This document shows, in pieces, positions 54,200 to 62,929 of a DNA stretch of 64,000 nucleotides (position 1 is the first letter of the stretch; every line of letters begins with the position of its first letter). A model generated the notes under the pieces. It saw only the letters and a program-made list of their open reading frames with translations. It did no database searches and was not told the origin of the DNA. Made by a program: the position numbers and the translations under genes. Source of the stretch: Pseudoalteromonas shioyasakiensis (GTDB lineage Bacteria > Pseudomonadota > Gammaproteobacteria > Enterobacterales > Alteromonadaceae); NCBI RefSeq assembly GCF_001550135.1, contig NZ_LRUE01000023.1:59268-123267 (forward strand), read 5' to 3'.

Positions 54200-55404
54200 T
54201 GAGCTTTTTGAGCACGCCCATCAAGCAAGCTGTTGAACAAGTTTCAACACATCTTGATACGCCATTTTTTATCTATGATTTAGATAAATTAACTGCACAT
54301 TTAAATCAACTGACTGCGCAAACCGATGTGAAGCTTTGGTATGCCGTAAAGGCCAACCCACTGTCTCGCATTATTCAATGTTTAGACAGCGCAGGGTTTA
54401 ACTTTGATGTTGCAAGTAAAGGTGAACTTGAGCAAGTACTTGCTCAAGGCATCGATAGCGAGCGCGTGCTCAACACAGGGCCTGCAAAGAGCCCTAAACA
54501 AATTTCACATTTCATTGCTCGCGGCGTACGTACTTTTGTGGCCGAGAGCGTTAACCAAGTTCGCTGGTTAAACGAACAAGCAACAAAAGCAAATTGTCAG
54601 CTGCAAGTTCTATTGCGCGTACAACTTCGTTGGCCAGACAGCGAAAAGAACCCTCTTGGTGGCGATAGCCTTACTCCTTTTGGTTTGGGCTGTGATGAGT
54701 GGCAAGCACTCACTGTAAGTGATTACCCAGCTCTTAGCTTTGATGGCCTGCATATTTTCCAATGGGGCAATATGCTAAGTACTGACAAGCTCGCCGAGCT
54801 ATGGCGTGCGATGATTGCGCCATTACAACAGCTAGCAAGCTCAATAAATATTAACCTTAATATTCTCGATTTAGGGGGTGGCTTAGGTATTCCTTATACG
54901 CAAGATGCTAACCGACTCGATTGGTCTGCACTTATCGAGACTCTGGCGGCTATTAAAGCAGATGCTGGTGTCAAAGAGCTTTGGATGGAACTTGGCCGCT
55001 ATGCGGTGGGCGAATGCGGCCATTACGCAACGCCGGTTGTTGAGCGCAAAGAGAATTACAATCAACAACAAGTGATTTTATCAGGCGGTATTAACCATTT
55101 ACTTCGCCCTGCTGTAACAAGCCAAGATTTTCCTGCGGCATTACTACGCGAGTCAACGGCTGAGCCTGCGGCAATGACTTTATACGGCCCTCTTTGCACC
55201 GCCCTTGATTGCTTAGGTGAGCACCAATTAGCGAGCGATTTAAATGAGCAAGACTGGTTGGTATTCAGCCAATGTGGTGCATACGGCTTTACCGAAAGCA
55301 TGCCGTACTTTTTATGCCACGAATTAGCGGCTGAATACATCCTTGAACAAGGCAATATTGAGTGTATCCGTAGCGCTGAAGATGCCAGCTATTATTTAAG
55401 GTAA
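54199..55404 (+). CDS. Fold-III PLP decarboxylase, LysA-like but BtrK/exosortase-type by motifs
   Basis: PLP-dependent decarboxylase with an alanine-racemase-like barrel and beta domain. PLP Lys51 is in YAVKANPL; GGGLGIPY (226-233) binds phosphate. The motifs ELGRYAVGECG (264-274), GPLCTALDCLG (330-340) and SQCGAYGFTES (357-367) match what I recall of exosortase-associated and BtrK/PvsE-type decarboxylases. LysA proteins instead carry a C-E-x-G-D type motif at 333-337; here it is C-T-A-L-D, and the HIGSQ of LysA is HIFQW. So the substrate may not be free meso-diaminopimelate. 401 residues. It sits in a lysine-riboswitch operon between dapD and an M14 gene. Annotation as plain lysA is possible but not what I favour. 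Confidence 0.8.
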   Translation: MSFLSTPIKQAVEQVSTHLDTPFFIYDLDKLTAHLNQLTAQTDVKLWYAVKANPLSRIIQCLDSAGFNFDVASKGELEQVLAQGIDSERVLNTGPAKSPKQISHFIARGVRTFVAESVNQVRWLNEQATKANCQLQVLLRVQLRWPDSEKNPLGGDSLTPFGLGCDEWQALTVSDYPALSFDGLHIFQWGNMLSTDKLAELWRAMIAPLQQLASSININLNILDLGGGLGIPYTQDANRLDWSALIETLAAIKADAGVKELWMELGRYAVGECGHYATPVVERKENYNQQQVILSGGINHLLRPAVTSQDFPAALLRESTAEPAAMTLYGPLCTALDCLGEHQLASDLNEQDWLVFSQCGAYGFTESMPYFLCHELAAEYILEQGNIECIRSAEDASYYLR

Positions 55405-55409
55405 TCACC

Positions 55410-56528
55410 ATGAGTAAAGAGTTAATCAGCCAAGAGAATATTGTGGTTGGCGAGATTGCCAACGGCCTACCACTGACAATTCCTGTGTATCGCTTAAAAG
55501 GCGATGGCACGGGACCAAACGTGTATATACAAGCAAATATGCACGGCGCTGAAGTACAAGGTAATGCAGTAATTTATCAATTGCTTGAGCAGCTAAAATC
55601 ACTCAAGCTGCGCGGCGATATTACCCTAGTGCCTTATGCCAACCCTATTGGTTGCAACCAAAAATCAGGTGAGTTTACTTTAGGTCGCTTCGACCCAATC
55701 ACGGGCACCAACTGGAACCGCATGTACCGCTTTAATAAAGCGTTACCGTCACAGATTGCTGAACAGCATAAAGACAGTGATGATGCGACCCTTAAAGCTG
55801 CATTTAAACAGGCACTCGTTGCTGACATCGACAGTCAATTAACGGGTCCTGATTACAGCCTAACAACGGGTAAGCGCATTGCTCTTAACTTGCAAAAGCT
55901 TGCCCACCAGGCTGATATCGTTTTAGACCTTCACACTGGGCCTATCTCAAGTAAGCACTTATATTGCCCTGAATACGCCAAAGACAGCGCAAGCTACTTC
56001 AACATCGAACATGTGTTATTGATCCCAAGTGATTTTGATGGCGCAATGGATGAAGCGAGTTTCTGCCCATGGTGGTCGTTATCTCAAGAGCTTGCCAAAC
56101 AAGGCCGTGAATTTGCAGTTCAAGTCGAAGCATTTACCGTTGAACTTGGTAGCCAAGAAAAAATCGATTTAAGTGCGGCACTTGAAGATGCAAATAGCAT
56201 TTTAAGTTACCTCAATCAAAAAGAGGTATTAGTTGATGCTGCGTATCATCCAAAAGCGATGACACGTTATGCCTGCATGCTTGAAGATTATGTAGCTTAC
56301 TACGCACCTATGGGTGGCATGGTCGAGTATCTTGCCCCACTGGGTGGCCATATTAAAGCTGGTGAGCCTATCGCCCGCATTTTAAGAATGGAGCGCTACC
56401 TTTCTGAGCAGCCGCTACAAACATTAAGTTTTGATAAAGACGCCATTGCTATTTTGCATTTTGCTTCAGCAAGCGTGAATCAAGGTACCGAACTTTATAA
56501 GTTTTTTACCAACGTATTTGAGCTATAA
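55410..56528 (+). CDS. Succinylglutamate desuccinylase/aspartoacylase-family M14 zinc hydrolase
   Basis: Zinc-dependent amidohydrolase of the AstE/aspartoacylase group, which removes acyl groups from N-acyl amino acids. Zinc ligands: His45 and Glu48 (HGAE) and His175 (DLHTG); Arg104 (NWNR) and catalytic Glu245 (FTVELG) are also present. The last ~110 residues form a beta-rich domain (GGMVEYLAPLGGHIKAGEPI). 372 residues, 5 bp after the decarboxylase stop. In this operon it could remove succinyl from a lysine-pathway intermediate. It is not AstE proper: the ast genes are 20 kb away. Confidence 0.88.
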   Translation: MSKELISQENIVVGEIANGLPLTIPVYRLKGDGTGPNVYIQANMHGAEVQGNAVIYQLLEQLKSLKLRGDITLVPYANPIGCNQKSGEFTLGRFDPITGTNWNRMYRFNKALPSQIAEQHKDSDDATLKAAFKQALVADIDSQLTGPDYSLTTGKRIALNLQKLAHQADIVLDLHTGPISSKHLYCPEYAKDSASYFNIEHVLLIPSDFDGAMDEASFCPWWSLSQELAKQGREFAVQVEAFTVELGSQEKIDLSAALEDANSILSYLNQKEVLVDAAYHPKAMTRYACMLEDYVAYYAPMGGMVEYLAPLGGHIKAGEPIARILRMERYLSEQPLQTLSFDKDAIAILHFASASVNQGTELYKFFTNVFEL

Positions 56529-56556
56529 GCTCATCCCTTCTCATTGCGTGAGAGTC

Positions 56557-56611
56557 AACGGCTTATGCCCTTAGGCCGTTACAGCAGGGCTCCAAGCTTA
56601 GCTTGGGGCTC
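56557..56611 (+). terminator. Two hairpins ending the lysine operon
   Basis: AACGGC/GCCGTT (56557-56580) and GGGCTCCAAGC/GCTTGGGGCTC (56587-56611; 11 bp with two G-T pairs) follow the last gene. The T tract is weak (CTCTATTT), so termination may be partial. Confidence 0.5.
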
Positions 56612-56714
56612 TCTATTTACCTAAAATTTCAACAATTCAGTACAAGTTCACGGTTACTTATGTAAAAATCGTTATAATTATACCTACTTACAAGTCTACT
56701 GAAAGGGAACTGCA

Positions 56715-57752
56715 ATGGGATGGCGCATTTGGCTGGCAGCCGCTGGCTTATTTTCTGTACCTGTATTTGCTCAAACTGAACAACCACAAACTAACGAACA
56801 AGATGACGCGCTAGAACTCGTAAAGCAGTGTATTTTGAACGAAGCGATTGGCGGTGACGGTAAACAAACACTCGAAGAACTTCGTAAAAAATGCTCAGAC
56901 TTAGACGAGAGTAAAAAGCTCACCGCTTTAGACAAGCGTAAAGCCCGTGAAGAAGTGAGCAAGAAAAACCGTAATGTGATCACCCCACATAAGCGTAACT
57001 ACATATTACCGCTTTCATACGTATCTAACCCGAATGAACGTCCTTTTGATGGTTTAAAAGATCTTGCTGAGCAAACTGATGGCGAGCCACTTGATAATCT
57101 TGAAGTGAAATATCAACTTTCAATTAAAGTGCCTATTTTCGAAGGCTTTTCAGATAAAGATCAGGGCGTATTCTTTGCGTTTACCATGCAATCGTTTTGG
57201 CAGTTCTACAACAAAAATATTTCATCACCGTTTCGTGAAACAAATTACGAACCAGAGATCTTCTGGGTGAACTACCTTGATCCTGAGCATGTGCTTTGGG
57301 GCGATGAAATGGCAATTGCAATTGGTGCCTCACATCAATCGAATGGCCGCAGCCAGCCTAATTCACGTTCATGGAACCGTATCTATGCCGATTTCCTATG
57401 GGAAAAAGATGGCTTTGTTTTTAGCTTTAAGCCTTGGTATCGCATTCCTGAAGATAAAAAGGACGATGAGCTAGAAGCCCGTGGCGATGATAATCCAGAT
57501 ATCTACAAATACATGGGTTACTTTGAGTTCTCGGGTGCATATCGTTACAACGAGCATGAATTTAGCTTTATGACCCGTAATAACTTAAATTCAGATAACC
57601 GTGGTGCAATCCAATTAGATTGGTCTTTTCCTCTTTGGGGCCGATTACGTGGCTACGCACAATATTTTAATGGTTATGGTGAGAGCTTGATTGATTACAA
57701 CGCCGATATTGAACGTTTTGGTGTGGGTATTCTGTTAACTGACTTACTTTAA
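56715..57752 (+). CDS. pldA: Outer-membrane phospholipase A
   Basis: Outer-membrane enzyme that hydrolyses phospholipids that leak to the outer leaflet. Signal peptide ends VFAQ (about residue 20). A charged, Lys/Glu-rich segment of ~70 residues precedes the barrel. Catalytic residues His207, Ser209 and Asn221 stand in GASHQSNGRS and SWNR, the OMPLA signature; the barrel ends FGVGILLTDLL. 345 residues. AAAGGGA before the ATG. Single gene, convergent with yiiD. Confidence 0.94.
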   Translation: MGWRIWLAAAGLFSVPVFAQTEQPQTNEQDDALELVKQCILNEAIGGDGKQTLEELRKKCSDLDESKKLTALDKRKAREEVSKKNRNVITPHKRNYILPLSYVSNPNERPFDGLKDLAEQTDGEPLDNLEVKYQLSIKVPIFEGFSDKDQGVFFAFTMQSFWQFYNKNISSPFRETNYEPEIFWVNYLDPEHVLWGDEMAIAIGASHQSNGRSQPNSRSWNRIYADFLWEKDGFVFSFKPWYRIPEDKKDDELEARGDDNPDIYKYMGYFEFSGAYRYNEHEFSFMTRNNLNSDNRGAIQLDWSFPLWGRLRGYAQYFNGYGESLIDYNADIERFGVGILLTDLL

Positions 57753-57760
57753 CTGTAAGA

Positions 57761-57786
57761 AGAGCGAGCTTTAGTTAGCTCGCTCT
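57761..57786. terminator. Hairpin between pldA and yiiD
   Basis: Perfect 10-bp stem AGAGCGAGCT/AGCTCGCTCT with a 6-nt loop between convergent genes. No long T tract on either side. Confidence 0.6.
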
Positions 57787-57795
57787 AAATAGTCG

Positions 57796-58689
57796 TTATT
57801 TTTTAACGATGAAGTGACCTTCAAATTCTGCTACTAACACATCGCCATCGTATACATTTACTGGCACGTGGTAGCTTGCTTTACCACTTTCTTCTAAATC
57901 AGCTAATTTGCCTTTACAGCCAGCCAGCTCAACACTACCACGAGGGTCGTTATTGAGTGGTTTAAGGTATTTAATGTTGGCATCAGCTAACACGATATTT
58001 CCTTCAAGGCCTGCTTCTTTCAGCGCAAGGTAAGTTGCGCCCCACCCTGTTAAGGTTGCTAAACTATAAATTGAACCCGCAAACATAGTGTTATGAAGGT
58101 TTAAGTTCGCATCTAAATCAGCGCGGGTAGTAAACTGCCAATCGGTATAGCTTTCAACTTTAATGCCCATCGCATCACTGATTGGGATCGACTCACGCCA
58201 CGTGTTTTGCAGTACTTGTGTCCAGTTTGGATGACGGAACCAACCCGGCTCAGAGGGTTTTTGTTTTACCATTTTCCAATGCTGTACATCGTCATAGGCA
58301 AGGTGCGCTTTTTCTTTTAATTCGTAGCCATGACGCTTATAGAAATCAAGAGCTCGCTCACGAGCAAACAATACCAGCTCGTCAGCATCTTGAGTCCATG
58401 CGATTTTTTCTAATTCATGTAATAAACGGCTACCAATATGCTGGTTACGATTACCTTCAGCAACCGCCATATAACGAACTTGCGCTTGCTGATGATTATT
58501 AAAATGCAGGCGCGCTACGCCTAATACTTCGCCGTCATTATTTTTGATAAAGCGGTGCTCTGCGTCTTGTTCTAAGTCATCTTGCTCAGAACCACGCGGC
58601 TCGCCCCAGGGTGCTCTTAAAACCTGCCAACGTAATGAATAGTACGCTTGCCAATCTTCGCTGCTTTGTGGGGTGGTCACTTTAAACAT
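57796..58689 (-). CDS. yiiD: GNAT acetyltransferase-hotdog thioesterase fusion (YiiD-like)
   Basis: Two-domain protein: residues 1-140 form a GNAT domain (VRYMAVAEGNRNQHIGSRLL is the acetyl-CoA loop; ERALDFYKRHGYE follows), and ~150-297 a hotdog thioesterase domain (HNTMFAGSIYSLATLTGWG). In E. coli YiiD, also called FabY/MadA, a related protein acts in initiation of fatty-acid synthesis as a malonyl-ACP decarboxylase. Whether this homologue does the same is inferred from family only. It lies in the yihY-dtd-yiiD neighbourhood of E. coli. Confidence 0.85.
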   Translation of the reverse strand: MFKVTTPQSSEDWQAYYSLRWQVLRAPWGEPRGSEQDDLEQDAEHRFIKNNDGEVLGVARLHFNNHQQAQVRYMAVAEGNRNQHIGSRLLHELEKIAWTQDADELVLFARERALDFYKRHGYELKEKAHLAYDDVQHWKMVKQKPSEPGWFRHPNWTQVLQNTWRESIPISDAMGIKVESYTDWQFTTRADLDANLNLHNTMFAGSIYSLATLTGWGATYLALKEAGLEGNIVLADANIKYLKPLNNDPRGSVELAGCKGKLADLEESGKASYHVPVNVYDGDVLVAEFEGHFIVKK

Positions 58690-58917
58690 AAAAACTCCTG
58701 TGATAATTCAGCCACTGTCTGTTGTTTTTCTGTCGTGGCCTTTGCAATGCGAATTACGATACGCGATCTTCTAACAAGTTGGAATAATACTTTGGTGACC
58801 CAGCCTAAATTATTATTCTTGGCTGTAAAAACTAATGCACAATTGCACTTTAAGCCTGCTGGTCTATGCTGAAATAATTGTATTATTTTAATAAATAAAT
58901 AGCTAAAGGCCCGAAAT

Positions 58918-59607
58918 ATGGAACATTTTCTTGAACCCAGTGGCGCAGTAAAACATAGTTTTATTGAGGACTGCCACCGATTAGGGCAACTCATCTATTG
59001 GCATAAACAAGGCAATTACAGTATTCAAGTTAGGCAACTTAACCAATTACGCTGGTTATTGATCAATGAAACTCTGCAATCGGTCATTGAAAAACGCCGA
59101 CCTGCCAGATTACTTTTCCCGCATTTACAATACCTTGCAAAGCTTTGGCAAGACTTAGAGGAACCTAAAAAGATTTTAGAACTAGGGCTAGGCGGTGGTG
59201 CTATTCGTAATTACTTACAGCACACCTACCCTGACAGCCAACTGACATCGGTTGATAAAAACCCCGACATAATTCACTGCTATAAACGTTACTTTGGTGG
59301 CGACCATGCCAATAATCTGCACTGTTTTGATGCGCAGCAAGTATTAGAGCAAAACAACGAATACAATTGGATTATCCTAGATTTATTCAGTGAGGTAGAT
59401 GCGCCATTATTTTTATACAAGCACCAGTTTTACACCAAACTAAGAGCAGCGATGGCAAAAGATGGCTTGTTGTTCATTAATTTTTTATCTAATCACCCAT
59501 CGCAACTAAAGCAACTTGAGCACCTGCTAATCACCGAGTTTGGCAAGCGCCCAAGCATTGTAAAAATCCCCGACTACGTAAATCACATCGTGATGATCAA
59601 AAAATAA
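58918..59607 (+). CDS. Spermidine-synthase-like SAM-dependent enzyme
   Basis: Rossmann-fold aminopropyl/methyltransferase-like protein. KILELGLGGGAIRNYLQ binds SAM (or decarboxylated SAM), SVDKNPDIIHCYKRYF is the acidic-loop strand, and IILDLFSEVDAPLFLY corresponds to the catalytic-loop region. The typical spermidine synthase DAK/GGGDG pattern is changed to GLGGG, so true spermidine synthase activity is uncertain. 229 residues, cytoplasmic. Divergent from yiiD. A MITE-like element begins 7 bp after its stop. Confidence 0.72.
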   Translation: MEHFLEPSGAVKHSFIEDCHRLGQLIYWHKQGNYSIQVRQLNQLRWLLINETLQSVIEKRRPARLLFPHLQYLAKLWQDLEEPKKILELGLGGGAIRNYLQHTYPDSQLTSVDKNPDIIHCYKRYFGGDHANNLHCFDAQQVLEQNNEYNWIILDLFSEVDAPLFLYKHQFYTKLRAAMAKDGLLFINFLSNHPSQLKQLEHLLITEFGKRPSIVKIPDYVNHIVMIKK

Positions 59608-59613
59608 AAATAC

Positions 59614-59779
59614 TTATACCAATTCGCTTAATTAAGTAGTCTATTTTGAGGCAATAAAACCTCGTTGATAACAAGGCAAAAATTTCGTTATTTAGTTGTT
59701 CCAAATGAGAGATTTTTAACGCAGTTAGCGACAGGTTTAATCCCTCAAAATGATTAAGTATTATTGCGGGTTGGTATTA
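59614..59779. mobile_element. MITE-like inverted-repeat element
   Basis: About 166 bp with imperfect terminal inverted repeats of ~45 bp. The left end TTATACCAATTCGC matches the reverse complement of the right end (TAATACCAACCCGC), and inner parts match too (ATTTTGAGGCAATAAAACCT versus ATTTTGAGGGATTAAACCT). No open frame. I recall similar sequences dispersed in Pseudoalteromonas genomes. It fills the gap between two convergent genes; its right end overlaps the dtd stop codon. It may also serve as a bidirectional terminator. Confidence 0.75.
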
Positions 59780-60214
59780 CACAGATAAATTAAAAGTAAC
59801 GGGACCATCGTTACATAGGCTTACTTGCATATCAGCACCAAACTGCCCGGTAGCCACTGTTAAGCCTACTTTTTTAGCCTCTGCAATAAAATACTCATAG
59901 AGTGTATTGGCTTGTTCTGGCGTGCCAGCACTTGAAAAGCTTGGACGCATACCCTTTTTAGTGTCGGCTGCTAAGGTAAACTGCGAAACCACTAAAAGCT
60001 CACCTTTGATATCATTCAAACTTAAATTCATCTTTCCTTGTTCATCGGTAAAAATGCGGTAATTGCTGACTTTGTGTAAAAGCTTCAGGGCGCTTTGCTC
60101 GGTGTCCTGTTTTTCAACACCTAATAGCAGCAAAATACCTTGTGAAATTTCACCAACTACTTCGCCTGCCACTTCTACTTTTGCTTGTTTTACTCTTTGA
60201 ATTAAGCCTTGCAT
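59777..60214 (-). CDS. dtd: D-aminoacyl-tRNA deacylase
   Basis: Removes D-amino acids (and Gly from tRNA-Ala) wrongly attached to tRNA. The family motifs SQFTLAAD and NDGPVTF are present; 145 residues, same length as E. coli Dtd. The last residues (NLSV) differ from the E. coli ending (WLQV), and the stop TAA lies within the terminal repeat of the neighbouring element. The start overlaps the pip gene end by 13 bp. Confidence 0.96.
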   Translation of the reverse strand: MQGLIQRVKQAKVEVAGEVVGEISQGILLLLGVEKQDTEQSALKLLHKVSNYRIFTDEQGKMNLSLNDIKGELLVVSQFTLAADTKKGMRPSFSSAGTPEQANTLYEYFIAEAKKVGLTVATGQFGADMQVSLCNDGPVTFNLSV

Positions 60215-61155
60215 TGATCCCTCGATAACTTGATATACATTAAATCTGCGGCACGTCGCATTGCCGCCAAATATACCTGATTATCACTGCTGTGCCCAAT
60301 GCCATCTAAAATCAATAATTGTGCATTTAACTGTTCAGCAAGCTGCTGTACGGCACTATATCGACAGATCAAATCGGCGCGGCCATGAATAAACCAAATA
60401 GGTAAATGAGTCAGTAGATGGGCATTTTCTGCGATAAAGCCTTCTTCAATGAAACAGTGATGACGAAAATAATGCACCATTAACTTTGCTTGATTTAACC
60501 CGACATGGGGCTCCTGTAAACTCCAGTTTGTTAACGGCTCACCATGACATAGCACCTGCTCCCAATGACACCATAACTTAGCAAATTTACTGGCTTTAAT
60601 TTGATCATCATTGTTTAGTTGCTGCTGATAAAAGTCGAGTAAGGCACGCCAATCAGTGTAATCATGTACAAATTCATTAAAGCACTCAGGGTAAAAATGC
60701 GCGCCGGCTCCTTTTGTTGTGTAAAGCCACTCGAAGTCACTGTTACAAGCTAAAAAGCTAGCCCGTAAAATAAGCCCTGCAACATGCTCTTGGTGATGAA
60801 TAGCATAGACAAGTGCCAAAGTGGCACCCCATGACTCACCACACACCAGCCACTTTTCAATACCCAGTTGCTGGCGTAAATACTCGAGATCGGCAACTAA
60901 TTCTGAGGTGGTATTGGTTGAACTATCATGGGGGGTTGAGTGACCGCAACCGCGCTGACTGAACATGATCACTCGAAAACGTTCTAAGTCGAAAAAGCGG
61001 CAATTTTCAGGGCATAGACCTGCACCAGGCCCGCCATGGCATAACACCACAGCAATCCCTGTAGACGCACCATATTCTTGCACATGGATTTGATGACCAT
61101 CGCCAACACTCAAGTGATAATCACGGTTGGCAACATATTGTGGATGTAACTGCAC
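60202..61155 (-). CDS. pip: Proline iminopeptidase-like alpha/beta hydrolase
   Basis: Releases N-terminal proline from peptides. HGGPGAGL (oxyanion hole), FSQRGCGHST and nucleophile motif GESWG are typical of the family (GGSWG in most members), with Asp in IHGRADLICRY and His in DGIGHSSD. 317 residues. The start is GTG with AAGGAG 7 nt upstream. Lies between yihY and dtd, which are neighbours in E. coli, so it appears inserted there; reading frames overlap dtd by 13 bp. Confidence 0.87.
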   Translation of the reverse strand: MQLHPQYVANRDYHLSVGDGHQIHVQEYGASTGIAVVLCHGGPGAGLCPENCRFFDLERFRVIMFSQRGCGHSTPHDSSTNTTSELVADLEYLRQQLGIEKWLVCGESWGATLALVYAIHHQEHVAGLILRASFLACNSDFEWLYTTKGAGAHFYPECFNEFVHDYTDWRALLDFYQQQLNNDDQIKASKFAKLWCHWEQVLCHGEPLTNWSLQEPHVGLNQAKLMVHYFRHHCFIEEGFIAENAHLLTHLPIWFIHGRADLICRYSAVQQLAEQLNAQLLILDGIGHSSDNQVYLAAMRRAADLMYIKLSRDQCKA

Positions 61156-61180
61156 CTCGCTCTCCTTAGGTGCAGTGAAT

Positions 61181-62053
61181 TTAAACCTCTATATCAGGCG
61201 TGTCCTCGATATTCTCAGGGCTGATACATACAGTAAATTCTGCACCGAGTAATACGACAATCCACGACAAATACACCCATACAAATAAAATAGGGATTGT
61301 CGCCAACGCCCCATAAATAACTTCGTACGATGGGAAGTGGCTGATGTACAAAGCAAAGCCTTTTTTTGTCAGCTCAAACAACATAGCTGCAAACAAAGCG
61401 CCCGGAATTGCCGCTCTAAATGGAACTCGTGTGTTAGGAACTAAAGTATAGAGCATAATGAAGCCAATCATTGAAATTATGTAAGGTAATAATTTCAATA
61501 AAAAGCCGCTAAAGCCGGGGATACCTTGATCGGCAAACGACACTAACGACACGATGTATGAAGTAACACCAATACTAGCCCCTAATAACACAGGGCCTAA
61601 ACTAAGCACCATCCAATAAACGGCAAACGAAATCATCATTGGGCGCTTTTTCTTAATACGCCAAATTCGATTTAATGTAGCATCGACATTGCGAATAAGT
61701 AACAAAGATACCGCCGCTAAAAAACCCACACCAACGGCAGTCATTTTATTCGCATTACCGGCAAAAGCGCTGATATGCTCTTTAATTACATCTGTAGAGG
61801 TCGGCACAAGGTTAGTAAACAAGAAGTTTTCTATGGTCACTAACGTGCTTTCGAATCCTGGAAAAGCAGAAAAAATAGCAACACCAACCGCGACTAAAGG
61901 CACGATTGATAATAAGGTCACATAAGCCAAGTACCCAGCATTAACAGTGATTTGATCGTCAATACAACGATTAAGATACTGCATCCACCAAGTAGGTTGT
62001 TGCTTTAAAAAAGTGCTTAATTGCAACTTATATCGACTGAGCTTCTCATCCAT
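61181..62053 (-). CDS. yihY: YihY/BrkB-family inner-membrane protein
   Basis: Unknown function; older RNase BN label is not supported for this family. Six membrane segments are visible (for example AYVTLLSIVPLVAVGVAIF, FVWVYLSWIVVLLGAEF), with GALFAAMLFELTKKGFALYIS. 290 residues. No strong ribosome-binding site before the ATG. Divergent from the DUF2959 gene, with 86 bp between starts. Confidence 0.9.
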   Translation of the reverse strand: MDEKLSRYKLQLSTFLKQQPTWWMQYLNRCIDDQITVNAGYLAYVTLLSIVPLVAVGVAIFSAFPGFESTLVTIENFLFTNLVPTSTDVIKEHISAFAGNANKMTAVGVGFLAAVSLLLIRNVDATLNRIWRIKKKRPMMISFAVYWMVLSLGPVLLGASIGVTSYIVSLVSFADQGIPGFSGFLLKLLPYIISMIGFIMLYTLVPNTRVPFRAAIPGALFAAMLFELTKKGFALYISHFPSYEVIYGALATIPILFVWVYLSWIVVLLGAEFTVCISPENIEDTPDIEV

Positions 62054-62139
62054 AGAATCTAATTTCTGCTAAAATGTTTTGATAATCATAGCAATCCACC
62101 ACATAATTTGAAATGAAAGGTACCTAAAAAGGATTCTCA

Positions 62140-62796
62140 ATGAAAAAACTGACACTTTTAAGTGCACCACTATTTGCAGTAACAATGGCATTATCAGGCT
62201 GTCAGTCAGCTTATTACTCAGCCATGGAGTCTGTCGGTGTGCATAAACGCGACATTTTAGTAGACCGCGTAGAAGAAACAAAAGAAGCACAGCAAGAATC
62301 ACAAGAAGAGTTTCAATCAGCATTAGACAGATTAACCACGCTGATTAACTTTGATGGTGGTGAACTACAAGATGCCTACAATCAACTGAATGATGATTAC
62401 GAGTCGAGCCTCGCGGCAGCAAACGACGTAACAAGCAATATCAATAAAGTAGAAGATGTCGCTGAAGCGCTATTTGATGAGTGGGCCGATGAGCTAGAGC
62501 AATACAAAAGCGCCTCTCTTAAACGTGAAAGCAGCAAAAAGCTCAATGCAACTAAGCGCCAATTTGATCAACTACTTCGTTCAATGCGCAGCGCAGAAAG
62601 CAAAATGGAGCCGGTATTATCATCACTTCATGATAATGTTTTGTACTTAAAACATAATCTAAACGCACAAGCTGTAACTGCAATCAAAGGTGAGTTCACA
62701 AACCTAAAACGCGATATAAAAGTGTTAATGGACGACATGAACAAATCAATTGAAGACTCTAATAAGTTCATTGAGCAAATGAACAAAGCGGGCTAA
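62140..62796 (+). CDS. DUF2959-family lipoprotein
   Basis: Lipoprotein signal with lipobox LSGC (Cys21; MKKLTLLSAPLFAVTMA before it). The mature ~197 residues are almost entirely helical and charged (coiled-coil-like: RVEETKEAQQESQEEF, FTNLKRDIKVLMDDMNKSIED). Matches DUF2959, found in marine gammaproteobacteria; function unknown. AAAAGGA before the ATG. Own terminator follows. Confidence 0.85.
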   Translation: MKKLTLLSAPLFAVTMALSGCQSAYYSAMESVGVHKRDILVDRVEETKEAQQESQEEFQSALDRLTTLINFDGGELQDAYNQLNDDYESSLAAANDVTSNINKVEDVAEALFDEWADELEQYKSASLKRESSKKLNATKRQFDQLLRSMRSAESKMEPVLSSLHDNVLYLKHNLNAQAVTAIKGEFTNLKRDIKVLMDDMNKSIEDSNKFIEQMNKAG

Positions 62797-62817
62797 TCAG
62801 CTCAAGCTATTCATAAC

Positions 62818-62845
62818 AAAAGCCTACTTAAACGTAGGCTTTTTT
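62818..62845 (+). terminator. Rho-independent terminator of the DUF2959 gene
   Basis: AAAAGCCTAC/GTAGGCTTTT, 10 bp with a 6-nt loop and a T tract. Confidence 0.92.
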
Positions 62846-62929
62846 ATGTAACCTCTTGTTACTTTTTAATGATTTATCTTAAATTTTATTTTGCTAAACT
62901 CACGGCAAAGAATAAAAAGTAAGCATGGT

